Shown: positions 1 through 8,435 of the stretch, in pieces
Numbering within the stretch: the first letter of the stretch is position 1
Layout: the number at the start of each line of letters is the position of its first letter
Source of the DNA: Bacteroidales bacterium
Lineage (GTDB): Bacteria > Bacteroidota > Bacteroidia > Bacteroidales > UBA10428
Length of the DNA: 64,000 nt
Assembly (NCBI GenBank): GCA_016938235.1
Contig: JAFGVA010000116.1
Coordinates: 62,001 to 126,000, forward strand
Reading direction: 5' to 3'
The notes under the pieces: generated by a model
What the model was told of the DNA's origin: nothing
The model's database searches: none
The model's input: only the letters and a program-made list of their open reading frames with translations
Position numbers and translations under genes: made by a program

Positions 1-1
1 T

Positions 2-586
2 TCATTTAAATTTATGTTGAAACCCGGTACAGATTATATCTTCCTGGCTAAAAAAGAAGGATTTCTCCAAGGAAAAGAACGTGAAACAACGAAATCTGTT
101 GAGTCAAGTACCGACTTTACTTCTGTTATTTACCTGCCGCCCATTGATGAGCCGATTACAGTTGAAAACATATTCTTTAACTTTGCCAGCGCTGAGCTAA
201 GGCCCGAGTCTATTGTTTCGCTCGATAAGCTTGTTGAAACCCTGAACGATAACCCCAATATTACGATTGAGCTCAGTTCGCATACCGATGCAAGGGGTAA
301 CGACGACTTTAACATGACTTTGTCTCAAAACAGGGCACAGTCAGTTGTTGATTACCTTATTTCTAAAGACATTAAAGCAGACAGGCTTGTTGCCAAGGGG
401 TATGGTGAGTCTCAGCCAAAAACAGTCGATTTACGCGACCACGAATCATATCCTTTCCTGCCCGAAGGTCAATTATTAACCGAAGATTATATTAATACTA
501 TTACCGACGAAGATTTACAAGAGGTTGCACATTTCCTGAATCGAAGAACAGAGTTTAAGGTGTTAACAACCGACTACAATCAATAG
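2..586 (+). CDS. OmpA-family C-terminal domain protein (5' end outside window)
   Basis: The reading frame is open to the left edge, so this is the 3' part of a longer gene; the first in-frame ATG (14) is probably internal. The visible 190 residues hold an OmpA-like peptidoglycan-binding domain at about residues 48-135: the strand IFFNFASAELRPES, then the signature SSHTDARGNDDFN and LSQNRAQSVVDYL, ending in RLVAKGYGESQP. In this family the domain binds diaminopimelate of peptidoglycan and anchors an outer-membrane protein or lipoprotein. The segment before it (KPGTDYIFLAKKEGFL) resembles the end of the beta-sandwich that precedes OmpA domains in Bacteroidota PD40/OmpA fusions. Relatives sit with T9SS or gliding genes, and gldB is two genes away. 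The unusual insert PEGQLLTEDYINTITDE near the end is also common in these fusions. The whole-protein architecture cannot be judged. Confidence 0.85.
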   Translation, partial: SFKFMLKPGTDYIFLAKKEGFLQGKERETTKSVESSTDFTSVIYLPPIDEPITVENIFFNFASAELRPESIVSLDKLVETLNDNPNITIELSSHTDARGNDDFNMTLSQNRAQSVVDYLISKDIKADRLVAKGYGESQPKTVDLRDHESYPFLPEGQLLTEDYINTITDEDLQEVAHFLNRRTEFKVLTTDYNQ

Positions 587-593
587 TAAACTA

Positions 594-1286
594 TTAAAGT
601 ATTTCTGTTAGCTGTATTAAATTTTTAATCTCGAAACTCGGTTTAAAAGATGCTGGTTGATTGTTTGGATTGAACCAGACCTGGTCGATTCCAAACGAAG
701 CCGGCCCCATAATATCATTTGTTAAATCATCGCCAATAAACAGACTTTCGGTTTTTTTTGCATTTGCAGATTTTATACAATATTCAAAGAAAGCTTTGTT
801 CGGCTTGGCATAACCTATCCGGTCCGATGTAAATATCTTCTTAAAAAACTTATCGATGCCTCCCGATCTTAGTTTTGTTAGCTGTACATCGTAAAATCCG
901 TTTGATACAATATATAAAGAATAGTAATCTTTCACTTTGTTTAATACCTCCGAAGCATTGTTTATCAATTTGCTTTTATAGGGGGCATTATTGAGGTAGA
1001 ATGCTTCAATTTGTGCGACAAGTGATTCATTGTTCATGTTGTATTCCTGAAGAAGCATTCTGAATCTTTCTTTTCTCAGAACGGTTTTAGTTATCTTTTT
1101 TTCACGATAAAGATTCCAGACATAATCATTAAACCGGTGATAATTTTTTATAAATCCCAAAGAATCTTTTATTTCCGACAATTCACTAAAAGCAGAAAGT
1201 AATTCCTGAAGAGTGACAGAAGTGTTATGATCGAAATCCCAGAGGGTGCGGTCAAGATCGAAAAAAAGATGCTTGTATTTTCTCAC
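594..1286 (-). CDS. HAD-superfamily nucleotidase, YjjG-like
   Basis: A 230-residue haloacid-dehalogenase-type phosphatase. Motif I is FFDLDRTLWDFD near the N-terminus (nucleophile and acid/base Asp), motif II is the Ser in YIVSNGF, the Lys of motif III lies in GYAKPNKAFFEY, and motif IV is FIGDDLTNDIMG. The sequence LDRTLWDF followed by a helical cap matches the YjjG family, which hydrolyses non-canonical pyrimidine nucleoside monophosphates (house-cleaning) in the cytoplasm. Length is typical. It ends 8 bases from the end of the convergent OmpA-type gene and begins 26 bases downstream of gldB, so gldB and this gene are probably co-transcribed. Substrate specificity is inferred from family likeness only. 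Confidence 0.85.
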   Translation of the reverse strand: MRKYKHLFFDLDRTLWDFDHNTSVTLQELLSAFSELSEIKDSLGFIKNYHRFNDYVWNLYREKKITKTVLRKERFRMLLQEYNMNNESLVAQIEAFYLNNAPYKSKLINNASEVLNKVKDYYSLYIVSNGFYDVQLTKLRSGGIDKFFKKIFTSDRIGYAKPNKAFFEYCIKSANAKKTESLFIGDDLTNDIMGPASFGIDQVWFNPNNQPASFKPSFEIKNLIQLTEIL

Positions 1287-1312
1287 TCTGTTTTACTTTG
1301 TGCCGTTTAAAA

Positions 1313-2332
1313 TCAAGGATTGTATTTCGAATTGTTGAGTATTTTCTGATAGTTCGTTTCGTGCATCAGGTCATTTAAACTCACATCATTATTGCTATTC
1401 ATGTATTGCTCAACAATTCTGTAACCCAGCCATACGCCAGCTCTTCCGGGAGAATCGTCTTGAAAATCCTTGGTAAAAGGTGCTTCTGCGGTAAATTGCA
1501 TTATTCTGAAATTGTCGGTAATAAACAGCAGTTTGTTCTCAATCAGGTAAGTCCACATTTGTTTTTCGTTATCAAAACAGAAATCAAGTTTCGATTTTTC
1601 AAATCCCCACAAAACAGAATCGGCAACTTCCGGAAAAAGTTTTTGAAGCAAATACATGGTTCTGCCTTCAAATATTATTCTTGAGAGTAAATTGTCTTGT
1701 TCCGGCTGGTAATCAAACTCACTGGATATCCAGCCACGCATCACATCGAGCGAAATTCTTCCGGGAGTCATCAGTGTTTTTTGATATTGAGCAATTGGTG
1801 GATATACCTGGTTGTACAAGGGGTCATTTTCACCAAGAAATTTCTCAAGACTAATGCCAATAAATTTTTCTGTGATCGCTACCGACTGGTTAAGTCCGGA
1901 AACATAAGTAAACAAATTTGGTATTTTCTTATCCGGAAAAACAGCTTTAATTCTCCCAAAGGCATTTTCAATTTCCCGGGTTTGAATATCTATGTCGGGA
2001 AACACATCAACAACCCGTTTGTATATTTCGTAAATAGCCTGGTCGGTAGTAAAAGCAGTTAAGGCTTCATCGAACCATTCTTCCTGCGGATCACCTATTT
2101 CAATTATTCTGTTTCCGTAAAGCGATAAAAACTCGGGATACCTTGCCTGAAATGACACCACACTATCTTTTATGGCATAAATGTCCGATTCGAACAGTAT
2201 TTTTTCAAAGCGTACAACTTTAATGCTTACTTCCAGCGGTTCTATATTATCTTTTTTGGTGTTGCAGGAAGCCAGGCAAATAATTAATAGTAAGAGAATT
2301 TTGTTTTCTAATTGTAATGTTAAACGCTTCAT
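1313..2332 (-). CDS. gldB: gliding motility / T9SS lipoprotein GldB
   Basis: A 339-residue lipoprotein: an N-terminal hydrophobic stretch ends in the lipobox LASC, so the mature protein starts at Cys23. The body (EPLEVSIKVVRFEKILFES, then FLSLYGNRIIEIGDP and the C-terminal PGRAGVWLGYRIVEQYM) matches GldB, whose C-terminal half resembles DUF2268-type zinc-protease folds. GldB is required for gliding in Flavobacterium and is also kept in non-gliding Bacteroidota alongside the type IX secretion system. A Bacteroidota -7 element lies upstream at 2385-2392. It is followed after 26 bases by the HAD phosphatase gene. In Flavobacterium gldB lies beside gldC; no gldC is visible here. Confidence 0.9.
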   Translation of the reverse strand: MKRLTLQLENKILLLLIICLASCNTKKDNIEPLEVSIKVVRFEKILFESDIYAIKDSVVSFQARYPEFLSLYGNRIIEIGDPQEEWFDEALTAFTTDQAIYEIYKRVVDVFPDIDIQTREIENAFGRIKAVFPDKKIPNLFTYVSGLNQSVAITEKFIGISLEKFLGENDPLYNQVYPPIAQYQKTLMTPGRISLDVMRGWISSEFDYQPEQDNLLSRIIFEGRTMYLLQKLFPEVADSVLWGFEKSKLDFCFDNEKQMWTYLIENKLLFITDNFRIMQFTAEAPFTKDFQDDSPGRAGVWLGYRIVEQYMNSNNDVSLNDLMHETNYQKILNNSKYNP

Positions 2333-2384
2333 AATAGTGCATTCGTATTAATAAATTCTTGTTCTGCGTTAAAATTAATAACGA

Positions 2385-2392
2385 CAAATATA
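2385..2392 (-). promoter_or_regulatory. -7 promoter element for gldB
   Basis: On the minus strand this reads TATATTTG, a full match to the Bacteroidota primary-sigma -7 consensus TAnnTTTG, 53 bases before the gldB ATG. No clear -33 TTTG is seen at the usual distance. The 2333-2636 gap between divergent gldB and rpmH otherwise holds only the rpmH promoter and AT-rich sequence. Confidence 0.5.
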
Positions 2393-2563
2393 ATCTTAAT
2401 AATTGAGCAGATTACCTGCAGAAATTAGCACCCTGTTAACAGGAACGCTTAATACAGGTTTTTATTTAAATGCTTTTAAATAAACATCTGTCAGCATTTA
2501 TTAGAGATAAATAGGTTAGGAAACTTAAAATCTTTTGATTTAAAGTATTTTTTTTAGAATATA

Positions 2564-2594
2564 TTTGATTTTAATTGAAAAACACATACTTTTG
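2564..2594 (+). promoter_or_regulatory. rpmH promoter (Bacteroidota -33/-7)
   Basis: A -33 TTTG at 2564-2567 and a -7 TACTTTTG at 2587-2594 (full match to TAnnTTTG) are separated by 19 bases, the expected spacing for the Bacteroidota housekeeping sigma factor. The rpmH start codon lies 42 bases further on. Confidence 0.7.
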
Positions 2595-2636
2595 CAGTTC
2601 CAAAATTTGAAGAGAATTTTTTAAAAATATTGAACG

Positions 2637-2792
2637 ATGAAAAGGACATTTCAACCATCGATAAGAAAAAGAAGAAACAAACACGGTTTTAGAGAAAGAA
2701 TGTCAACTGCAAATGGCAGGAAAGTATTAGCACGTAGAAGGGCTAAAGGTAGAAAAAGATTAACTGTTTCTGACGAAATTAGAAGAAAGTAA
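2637..2792 (+). CDS. rpmH: 50S ribosomal protein L34
   Basis: A 51-residue, Arg/Lys-rich protein beginning [18 protein letters not shown] and continuing with [16 protein letters not shown]: the L34 signature. L34 is a structural protein of the large ribosomal subunit. The ATG follows an AT-rich leader with a good promoter, and a strong terminator follows 23 bases after the stop, so it is a single-gene transcript. The C-terminal extension TVSDEIRRK is typical of Bacteroidota L34. rnpA, its usual neighbour in many bacteria, is absent here. Confidence 0.97.
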   Translation: MKRTFQPSIRKRRNKHGFRERMSTANGRKVLARRRAKGRKRLTVSDEIRRK

Positions 2793-2815
2793 AAGATTAG
2801 TATTACATACAAATC

Positions 2816-2843
2816 AAGGAAGGCATATGCCTTCCTTTTTTTT
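2816..2843 (+). terminator. rho-independent terminator after rpmH
   Basis: A perfect 9-base stem AAGGAAGGC / GCCTTCCTT closes an ATAT loop and runs into eight T residues. Confidence 0.9.
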
Positions 2844-2970
2844 GCTCTAATTTTCTCAGATGCTCTTCCTGTAACTTCTTGCTTTGGCTTTGGTTTTATT
2901 TTAAAAGTCGCTTGCTTTGAACAATTAAATTATAGGGCTTTGAAATAAACAGCTATTTGACAGATAATTT

Positions 2971-2978
2971 TATCTTTG
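2971..2978 (+). promoter_or_regulatory. -7 element upstream of the PASTA operon
   Basis: TATCTTTG matches the Bacteroidota -7 consensus and lies 34 bases before the ATG at 3013. A TTTG at 2956-2959 is closer than usual for a -33 box. It would drive the PASTA - T9SS cargo - rluD operon. Confidence 0.5.
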
Positions 2979-3012
2979 TTCACTCGTTATTGTATTCGTA
3001 AACCTTTAAACA

Positions 3013-3894
3013 ATGAAAGATTTTCTTCTGTTTTTGACAAGCAAAAGATTCTGGAAGCAGGTAGTAATAGCATTTGGTGTTTTCATCTTCATTCTATTCG
3101 TTGTTGCTGTCAGTTTAAGGATTTATACCCAACATGGTAAATCTTATGCTGTAAACGATTTTACCGGTTTACCACTTGAGGAAGTTATTCCAAAGCTTGA
3201 AGAACGTGGATTTCGTTACCAGATCTTTGATTCGATTTATATTTCAACTCAGGAACCCGGAGTAATTATCGATCAACATCCAAAATCGGGAAGGGCAGTA
3301 AAAAAGAACCGGACAATGTTCTTTACCATTAATGCCTCGGCTCCGGAAAAAATACAGGTTCCAAATCTGGTAGGCGTTACACTTCGTGAAGGTAAAGCGC
3401 GTCTTGAGTCGTTTGGTTTGCTTCTGGGGCAATTATCTTATCGTTACGATATTTCAAAAAATGTAATACTTGAACAAAAACTGAATGGCAGACTTCTTGC
3501 TCCGGGCGATTCCATACCAAAAGGTACTATGGTAGACCTGGTGCTTGGTAAAGGTTTGGGTAATGAACGTGAAATGATACCCGATTTAATTGGCCTTACA
3601 AAAGAAGAGGCAAAAGAAAAACTTGGTAACGCAATGTTTAGTCTTGGATATGCTGTTAATGACGATTCTGTGTTGCCGGAATCAGATTCTGTAGAACCCA
3701 GGATTTTCAGACAGAAACCGGTTAGCGATCCGTCAGTTCTTGTTCCATTAGGCTCAAGTATAACCATATGGCTTACAAATGACACAACAAAATTACCTAA
3801 AAAGTATTTTGAAAATGACCCGAATTTTGTTTGGGACGACTTAGAGGATTATGATGAAGATAGCTCGAATTTACATATTGGCACTAATTTCTAG
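3013..3894 (+). CDS. single-pass membrane protein with three PASTA repeats
   Basis: A 293-residue protein with a short cytoplasmic N-terminus, one transmembrane helix at about residues 16-36 and an extracytoplasmic region of three PASTA-type repeats: about 45-112 (VNDFTGLPLEEVIPKLEERG), 115-181 (QVPNLVGVTLREGKARLESFG) and 188-256 (MIPDLIGLTKEEAKEKLG). PASTA domains bind peptidoglycan or beta-lactams. In Firmicutes and Actinobacteria they belong to Ser/Thr kinases or PBPs, but no kinase or transpeptidase is attached here. The acidic tail NDPNFVWDDLEDYDED is coded by bases that overlap the next gene by 44, which implies translational coupling. Stand-alone PASTA proteins next to RluD are common in Bacteroidota; their role is not established. 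Confidence 0.9.
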   Translation: MKDFLLFLTSKRFWKQVVIAFGVFIFILFVVAVSLRIYTQHGKSYAVNDFTGLPLEEVIPKLEERGFRYQIFDSIYISTQEPGVIIDQHPKSGRAVKKNRTMFFTINASAPEKIQVPNLVGVTLREGKARLESFGLLLGQLSYRYDISKNVILEQKLNGRLLAPGDSIPKGTMVDLVLGKGLGNEREMIPDLIGLTKEEAKEKLGNAMFSLGYAVNDDSVLPESDSVEPRIFRQKPVSDPSVLVPLGSSITIWLTNDTTKLPKKYFENDPNFVWDDLEDYDEDSSNLHIGTNF

Positions 3895-5791
3895 TATTTC
3901 CGGCACCCTGTTTTCACAGCATATTACCGGACTGGATCATAATCCCGTAATTAAAGCTGGACAGGAGCATGGGGTTGGCTTTAAGTCAATTCCTGAGGAT
4001 GTGTATACCCCGCCATTTCCAGCAAACAACTTGTTTTTTGACGATTTCTCCTATTATAAAGGGTACTTCTATCCAAACGATGAATTGTGGACCGATAAAT
4101 ATGCTTATGTAAATAATACCTTTGCCGACTCGTTAATAAGCATGGGAGTTATTTCTTTGGATGCTGTTAACGAGAAAGGCGAAATGTACGCTACGAGCAA
4201 TTCCCATGTGCCTTCAGATACTTTAACCTCCATTCAGATTAATATTCCCGATGACAATCTGAATTATTTTCTTTCGTTCTTTGTTGAACCCGGCGGAAAA
4301 GTTGATGCTCCCGAAGAGAAGGATACACTCATTTTGGAGTTCTATTACAGCGATTCATCACAATGGTATAAAGTCTGGCATCAGACCGGTGAAGAAGCTC
4401 ACTCTTTTTCCCAGGTAATTCTTCCTGTTGCCGATAGTTTTAAAGCCGAAGATTTCAGGTTTCGCTTCAGAAACTATACTTCGAGCGATGTAAGGGATGC
4501 ACCCGGAGGTACTGAAAGTGCCCTGTCGAATGGTGACTTCTGGCACCTCGATTATATACAACTAGTGCAGACAGAAAATGCATCTGACCTTGAAAATGTA
4601 AACGATGTAGCATTTGTAAAGCAAATTAAGCCCTCGTTTAAGAACTATTTTAGTATGCCTTATGAGCATTTTCAGTATAGCAACAGCGACAGGATACTTA
4701 TGCACGAATCGGTTTTCAGGACAAACTTCCCGGAAATTTCAGATATTGATATTGAAAGAGTTTATGAATCCTTCAATGTATATAAGGGTAAGTCGGAAAT
4801 TTTAAACCAGGCTTCCGCTGAAAACCAGGTGGCTTCGGTAAGTTATGAAAGCTGGGAGGATGATTTTAATCCGAATTACAGCTACCTGAGTAGTCAGAAA
4901 TATGGTCATTTTCTAAAAAAATGTTACCTGGTTGTTAAAGATACCAGTCAATACAGGTGGAACGATACCATTGAAATACAAGAAGAGTTTTTTGATTATT
5001 ATGCCAGCGATGATGGTTCTGCTGAATATGCATTCGGATTACCCGGAAATGGTGGGAATTATATGCAGTTTGCAAACTATTTCAATTTTTTTAATCTGAG
5101 AAATGGTACTCCTGATACACTTACTGCTATTGATTTAAAATTTATTAAAGCACGCAACAATTCACATGGCGATGCGGAGTTTTCTCCCTGTATTTGGGCA
5201 TTCGATAATGGAAATCCCGGAGAAATTATTTATCCATCGGGTAAAGTTGAGTCCTGGCCGAGATATTATCCTGATACGAACCTTGGAATAAATGATTTTA
5301 TGAGAATCGAACTTGAAGAAGATGTTCTGGTTCCTGATACTGTGTTTGTAGGGTTTGTTCAGTTTGGAACAGACTTTATTAGTTTGGGGTATGATATAAA
5401 TACAAATAACCTGAAAAAAATAAGATACAACGATGGTAATGGCTGGATGACACCTGATTCAACAATTCCGCCGGGAACAGTTATGATTCGGCCTGTTTTC
5501 GACCATAAAATATTTAATAGCATCAAAAGTGCCTCAGTTGATAATTATGGAGACCTGCTTATCGCACCAAATCCCTCAAGTGATGTAATATATGTTTATT
5601 TGTCTGAAAATCAGGGGTTTCAAACGGATTATCGGCTTGAGATCATAAACCTGCTTGGGAAAACGGTTCTTGTTTCTGAAAACCTGTCGGATGAAATTTC
5701 TGTTTCACAATTACAAAGTGGAATGTATATCGTGCGGATTCGTAATGTGGAAACAGGTAAAATATTTATTCAAAAATTTCTTAAAAACTAA
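3851..5791 (+). CDS. large secreted protein with T9SS type A sorting domain
   Basis: A 646-residue protein with a signal peptide (MKIARIYILALISSISGTLFSQ, cleavage after about residue 23) and a C-terminal type A sorting domain of about 75 residues: it starts IAPNPSSDVIYVYL, has the core LEIINLLGKTV and ends LQSGMYIVRIRN...KIFIQKFLKN. T9SS recognises this tail in the periplasm and carries the protein to the cell surface. The middle is beta-rich with many aromatic and acidic residues and no enzyme motif that I recognise. Tandem ATG codons at 3851 and 3854 lie inside the PASTA gene, and the downstream rluD begins 5 bases after the stop, so the three genes form a tight operon. The function of the exported part is unknown. 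Confidence 0.88.
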   Translation: MMKIARIYILALISSISGTLFSQHITGLDHNPVIKAGQEHGVGFKSIPEDVYTPPFPANNLFFDDFSYYKGYFYPNDELWTDKYAYVNNTFADSLISMGVISLDAVNEKGEMYATSNSHVPSDTLTSIQINIPDDNLNYFLSFFVEPGGKVDAPEEKDTLILEFYYSDSSQWYKVWHQTGEEAHSFSQVILPVADSFKAEDFRFRFRNYTSSDVRDAPGGTESALSNGDFWHLDYIQLVQTENASDLENVNDVAFVKQIKPSFKNYFSMPYEHFQYSNSDRILMHESVFRTNFPEISDIDIERVYESFNVYKGKSEILNQASAENQVASVSYESWEDDFNPNYSYLSSQKYGHFLKKCYLVVKDTSQYRWNDTIEIQEEFFDYYASDDGSAEYAFGLPGNGGNYMQFANYFNFFNLRNGTPDTLTAIDLKFIKARNNSHGDAEFSPCIWAFDNGNPGEIIYPSGKVESWPRYYPDTNLGINDFMRIELEEDVLVPDTVFVGFVQFGTDFISLGYDINTNNLKKIRYNDGNGWMTPDSTIPPGTVMIRPVFDHKIFNSIKSASVDNYGDLLIAPNPSSDVIYVYLSENQGFQTDYRLEIINLLGKTVLVSENLSDEISVSQLQSGMYIVRIRNVETGKIFIQKFLKN

Positions 5792-5796
5792 GCACT

Positions 5797-6852
5797 TTGA
5801 CTGAACATGATGAGGATTTTCTGACCGATTCGTCGGAGAACAGCGAACTGTTCGAACATCACCGGATAGAAGTTGATAAGGGACAAGGCATGTTGCGAAT
5901 TGATAAGTTTCTTTATCATAAGCTCGAGGGTATTTCACGTTCAAAAATTCAGGCTGCAGCCCAAGCTGGCAATATATTGGTTAACAGCATACCTGTAAAG
6001 CCAAATTACAAGGTTAAGCCTCTTGATGTTATTTCAATTGTGCTTTCGCATCCGCCACATGAGTTTAAGCTTATTCCGGAAAATATTCCTTTTAATATTG
6101 TACACGAAGATGATGAGCTTATTGTAATAAATAAGGAGCCGGGAATGGTTGTTCATCCGGGACATGGAAATTATACAGGAACGCTGATGAATGCCATGGT
6201 TTATCACTTACAGAATTTACCGCTTTTTCAGAAAGGAGAAATCAGGCCGGGTCTTGTTCATCGTATTGATAAAAACACTTCAGGATTACTGGTTGTGGCA
6301 AAAACCGAGTATGCGGTTAACCATCTTGCAAGGCAGTTTTTCGAAAAAACTACTAAAAGAAGATACCTGGCACTGGTTTGGGGAAATTTTGAAGACGAAG
6401 AGGGTACAATAGTTGGCAACATTGGCCGGAGTATAAAAGACAGGACCAAAATGTGTGTCTTTCCGGAAGGTGAAGAAGGAAAACCTGCAGTTACACATTA
6501 CAAAGTTTTAGAGCGTTTTGGTTATGTAACTCTTGTTGAGTGCAGGCTTGAAACAGGCAGAACCCACCAGATTCGCGTTCACATGGAATACATTGGTCAC
6601 CCGCTGTTTAATGACGACAGGTACGGCGGCGATCGCATTTTAAAGGGAACAACTTTCACCAAATACAAACAGTTTATAACCAATTGTTTTGCAATTCTTC
6701 CCAGGCATGCCCTGCATGCAAAATCACTGGGGTTTGTTCACCCGGAAACGGGCAAAGAAGTCTTTTTTGAATCGGAATTACCAGACGATATGAAAACGCT
6801 TATTGAAAAATGGCGCAAGTATTCGATTCATCAGGGCGAGGAAGAAGAATAG
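5797..6852 (+). CDS. rluD: 23S rRNA pseudouridine synthase, RluA/RluD family
   Basis: A 351-residue RluA-family enzyme that isomerises uridine to pseudouridine in rRNA. Residues about 30-90 form an S4 RNA-binding domain (RIDKFLYHKLEGISRSKIQ); the catalytic domain carries HRIDKNTSGLLVVAK at about 155-169 with the catalytic Asp, followed by ETGRTHQIRVHM and RHALHAKSLGF. The S4-plus-catalytic layout is that of RluD (23S positions 1911/1915/1917 in E. coli), though RluC-like targets cannot be excluded. The start is TTG at 5797, 5 bases after the previous stop; the first in-frame ATG is about residue 32, inside the S4 domain, so the TTG is preferred. The acidic N- and C-terminal tails (EEEE at the end) are Bacteroidota-like. 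Confidence 0.93.
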   Translation: MTEHDEDFLTDSSENSELFEHHRIEVDKGQGMLRIDKFLYHKLEGISRSKIQAAAQAGNILVNSIPVKPNYKVKPLDVISIVLSHPPHEFKLIPENIPFNIVHEDDELIVINKEPGMVVHPGHGNYTGTLMNAMVYHLQNLPLFQKGEIRPGLVHRIDKNTSGLLVVAKTEYAVNHLARQFFEKTTKRRYLALVWGNFEDEEGTIVGNIGRSIKDRTKMCVFPEGEEGKPAVTHYKVLERFGYVTLVECRLETGRTHQIRVHMEYIGHPLFNDDRYGGDRILKGTTFTKYKQFITNCFAILPRHALHAKSLGFVHPETGKEVFFESELPDDMKTLIEKWRKYSIHQGEEEE

Positions 6853-6890
6853 GCGCATACAACCTGCACTAAACACACATACATTCAATA

Positions 6891-7133
6891 ATTCAACGTC
6901 ATTCCCCTGAAAAGGGGAATCTCCATCTTTTATTTTATTACGTCATTGCGAGGACGAAGCAATCTGCTCAATAATAGCAATACTGATAAAGTTTTGGTAG
7001 CTGTTTAATTTATTATTCTGTATTGATATGTCATGTCACGCAGTGCAACCGTGCGCCAGTATTAAAGAACATACACAATTCAACGTCATTCCCAACTTGT
7101 ATCGATAATTACCGGTACAAGCTGGGAATGACG
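6891..7133. repeat. cluster of short palindromic intergenic repeats
   Basis: The gene-free stretch 6853-7148 is made of repeat-like pieces. ATTCAACGTCATTCCC occurs at 6891-6906 and again at 7078-7093. A perfect 8-base hairpin ATTCCCCT-GAAA-AGGGGAAT sits at 6901-6920. CGTCATTGCGAGGACGAAGC at 6941-6960 resembles a dispersed repeat seen in many bacterial genomes. At 7084-7133 two 18-base arms (CGTCATTCCCAACTTGTA and TACAAGCTGGGAATGACG) pair with a single mismatch around a 14-base loop. No ORF of note is present. These may be REP- or MITE-like units; the last hairpin could also act as a terminator for the minus-strand gene ending at 7149. Confidence 0.7.
7035..7062. repeat. GCAACCG..GCGCCAG repeat, copy 1
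   Basis: The unit is GTCACGCAGTGCAACCG followed by TGCGCCAGTAT. Related copies lie on the other side of the next gene at 8317-8340 (diverged), 8436-8464 and 8467-8488. Confidence 0.7.
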
Positions 7134-7148
7134 TATGTTAATGTCCTT

Positions 7149-8177
7149 TTACTCAACAACAATCTTCCTCACAATAAAGCCCTCATTTGTCGATAACCTG
7201 GTAAAATAAGTTCCGGGAATCAGGTCTTCTAGATTTAGGGTTATTTCTTCGGAAGAAACATTTACGACTTTTAACTTCTGACCTGTCAGATTAATTAGTT
7301 CTATTTTATTTACCCCAACAAGTTTTTTATACCTAAGTTCTGAATGTGCAGGATTAGGGTATATCTCTATTTGCTCACTATTTGTATATGTGGTGGCATC
7401 CCACGTGAATGCTAAATTAATCGTACCAAATACTCTTGTGTCCTTCCAGGCATTGTCTTCGGTAGCGCCTTCACCCTCAACGTCAGCATCCCAGGCCATT
7501 TGAGCGTCACGGTTAGTGCCAAGCTCAGTGTCGTTATCAGCAAATGCAACGTCAAATCCGATAGCACCAGCATTAACAAATAAGTAATCGTGAACGTCTT
7601 CCGGAAGTGTCCCTTCAGGCATGAAAGATAACCAAGGAATAACAGCTTCAACCTGCCAGCTGCCTGAACCGTTAACTTGAACAAAATCGTCAAAAGAAGC
7701 ACCGTTTCTCGGAGCATTACCAGTATAAACGTTATAACCACGGTTGTAACGTAATTGTAACTCATCGCCAATGTATGCACCGTCAGCATTAATAATTGTG
7801 GTATCTAAATCAAGAAATACCTCAACGTTGTCTTGGTCATAACTGTTAGTTGAACCACCGTCCCAGTTAATAGCAACATCGTCAGTTATGTCTGCAAAGA
7901 AATAAAGGTTAGCGTTGTTCCAACAAACTTTAACATAACCAGACAAATCTGATTCGTTTCCGTTGTAACCGGCTGCGTTGAACATTTCAGTTAAAGCCAT
8001 TTCCGCACTCCAGCTTGCTTCGTCTGCTACACCGTCTATAAACGGTACATCTGCTAAAGAACAAATTGCCGGACAATATTCTGTTCTAATAGGGGCTTCG
8101 TGCTGTGCAAACAATATATTTAAAGAAAGAAATGTTGCTCCGACAGCAGCCAGAAAGATACGTTTTTTAGTTTTCAT
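7149..8177 (-). CDS. secreted CBM9-like protein with T9SS type A sorting domain
   Basis: A 342-residue protein with a signal peptide (MKTKKRIFLAAVGATFLSLNILFAQ). Residues about 45-260 resemble a family 9 carbohydrate-binding / DOMON-like module: the opening PFIDGVADEASWS, then VKVCWNNANLYFFADITDD, DNVEVFLDLD and WQVEAVIPW are the usual landmarks. The last 75 residues form a type A sorting domain (IEIYPNPAHSELRY, IELINLTGQKL, LIPGTYFTRLSTNEG, RKIVVE), so it should be displayed or released by T9SS. There is no catalytic domain, so it is probably a binding or structural surface protein. Intergenic repeats flank it on both sides, which suggests a mobile or frequently rearranged position. The ligand is unknown. 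Confidence 0.87.
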   Translation of the reverse strand: MKTKKRIFLAAVGATFLSLNILFAQHEAPIRTEYCPAICSLADVPFIDGVADEASWSAEMALTEMFNAAGYNGNESDLSGYVKVCWNNANLYFFADITDDVAINWDGGSTNSYDQDNVEVFLDLDTTIINADGAYIGDELQLRYNRGYNVYTGNAPRNGASFDDFVQVNGSGSWQVEAVIPWLSFMPEGTLPEDVHDYLFVNAGAIGFDVAFADNDTELGTNRDAQMAWDADVEGEGATEDNAWKDTRVFGTINLAFTWDATTYTNSEQIEIYPNPAHSELRYKKLVGVNKIELINLTGQKLKVVNVSSEEITLNLEDLIPGTYFTRLSTNEGFIVRKIVVE

Positions 8178-8268
8178 AGTAGGTGAGATTAGGTTAAACT
8201 TTGTGTAATATGCATATGATGTATGAAGGTGTAAAAAGGTTGCGTGCAGCTTATTTAAAGCTAATCCC

Positions 8269-8291
8269 GCGAGGGGTTTAAAACCCCTCGC
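8269..8291. repeat. perfect 11-base palindrome
   Basis: GCGAGGGGTTT and AAACCCCTCGC flank one A. It lies in the 402-base gap 8178-8579, which holds only repeats and a terminator. A second small palindrome, TACCCTG-A-CAGGGTA, sits at 8361-8375. Confidence 0.75.
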
Positions 8292-8316
8292 AGGGTTGCC
8301 CTGGTGTCAAAAAACA

Positions 8317-8340
8317 CAACCGTGCATCAGTATTGAAAAC
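8317..8340. repeat. GCAACCG..GCGCCAG repeat, diverged copy
   Basis: CAACCGTGCATCAGTATTG here aligns with CAACCGTGCGCCAGTATTA at 7046-7064, differing at a few positions. Confidence 0.5.
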
Positions 8341-8435
8341 CCTTTTTGACAGAGTTTTAATACCCTGACAGGGTAAGGAATCGCCCCTGGCGTGATACCG
8401 GTTGCTGTCAGGATTCATCCGTGCCAAAGGTATAA

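Noticed and set aside
1697-2062. 121-codon open frame on the plus strand
   Set aside because: It lies antisense inside gldB, whose lipoprotein features and motifs are convincing; the translation has no recognisable pattern.
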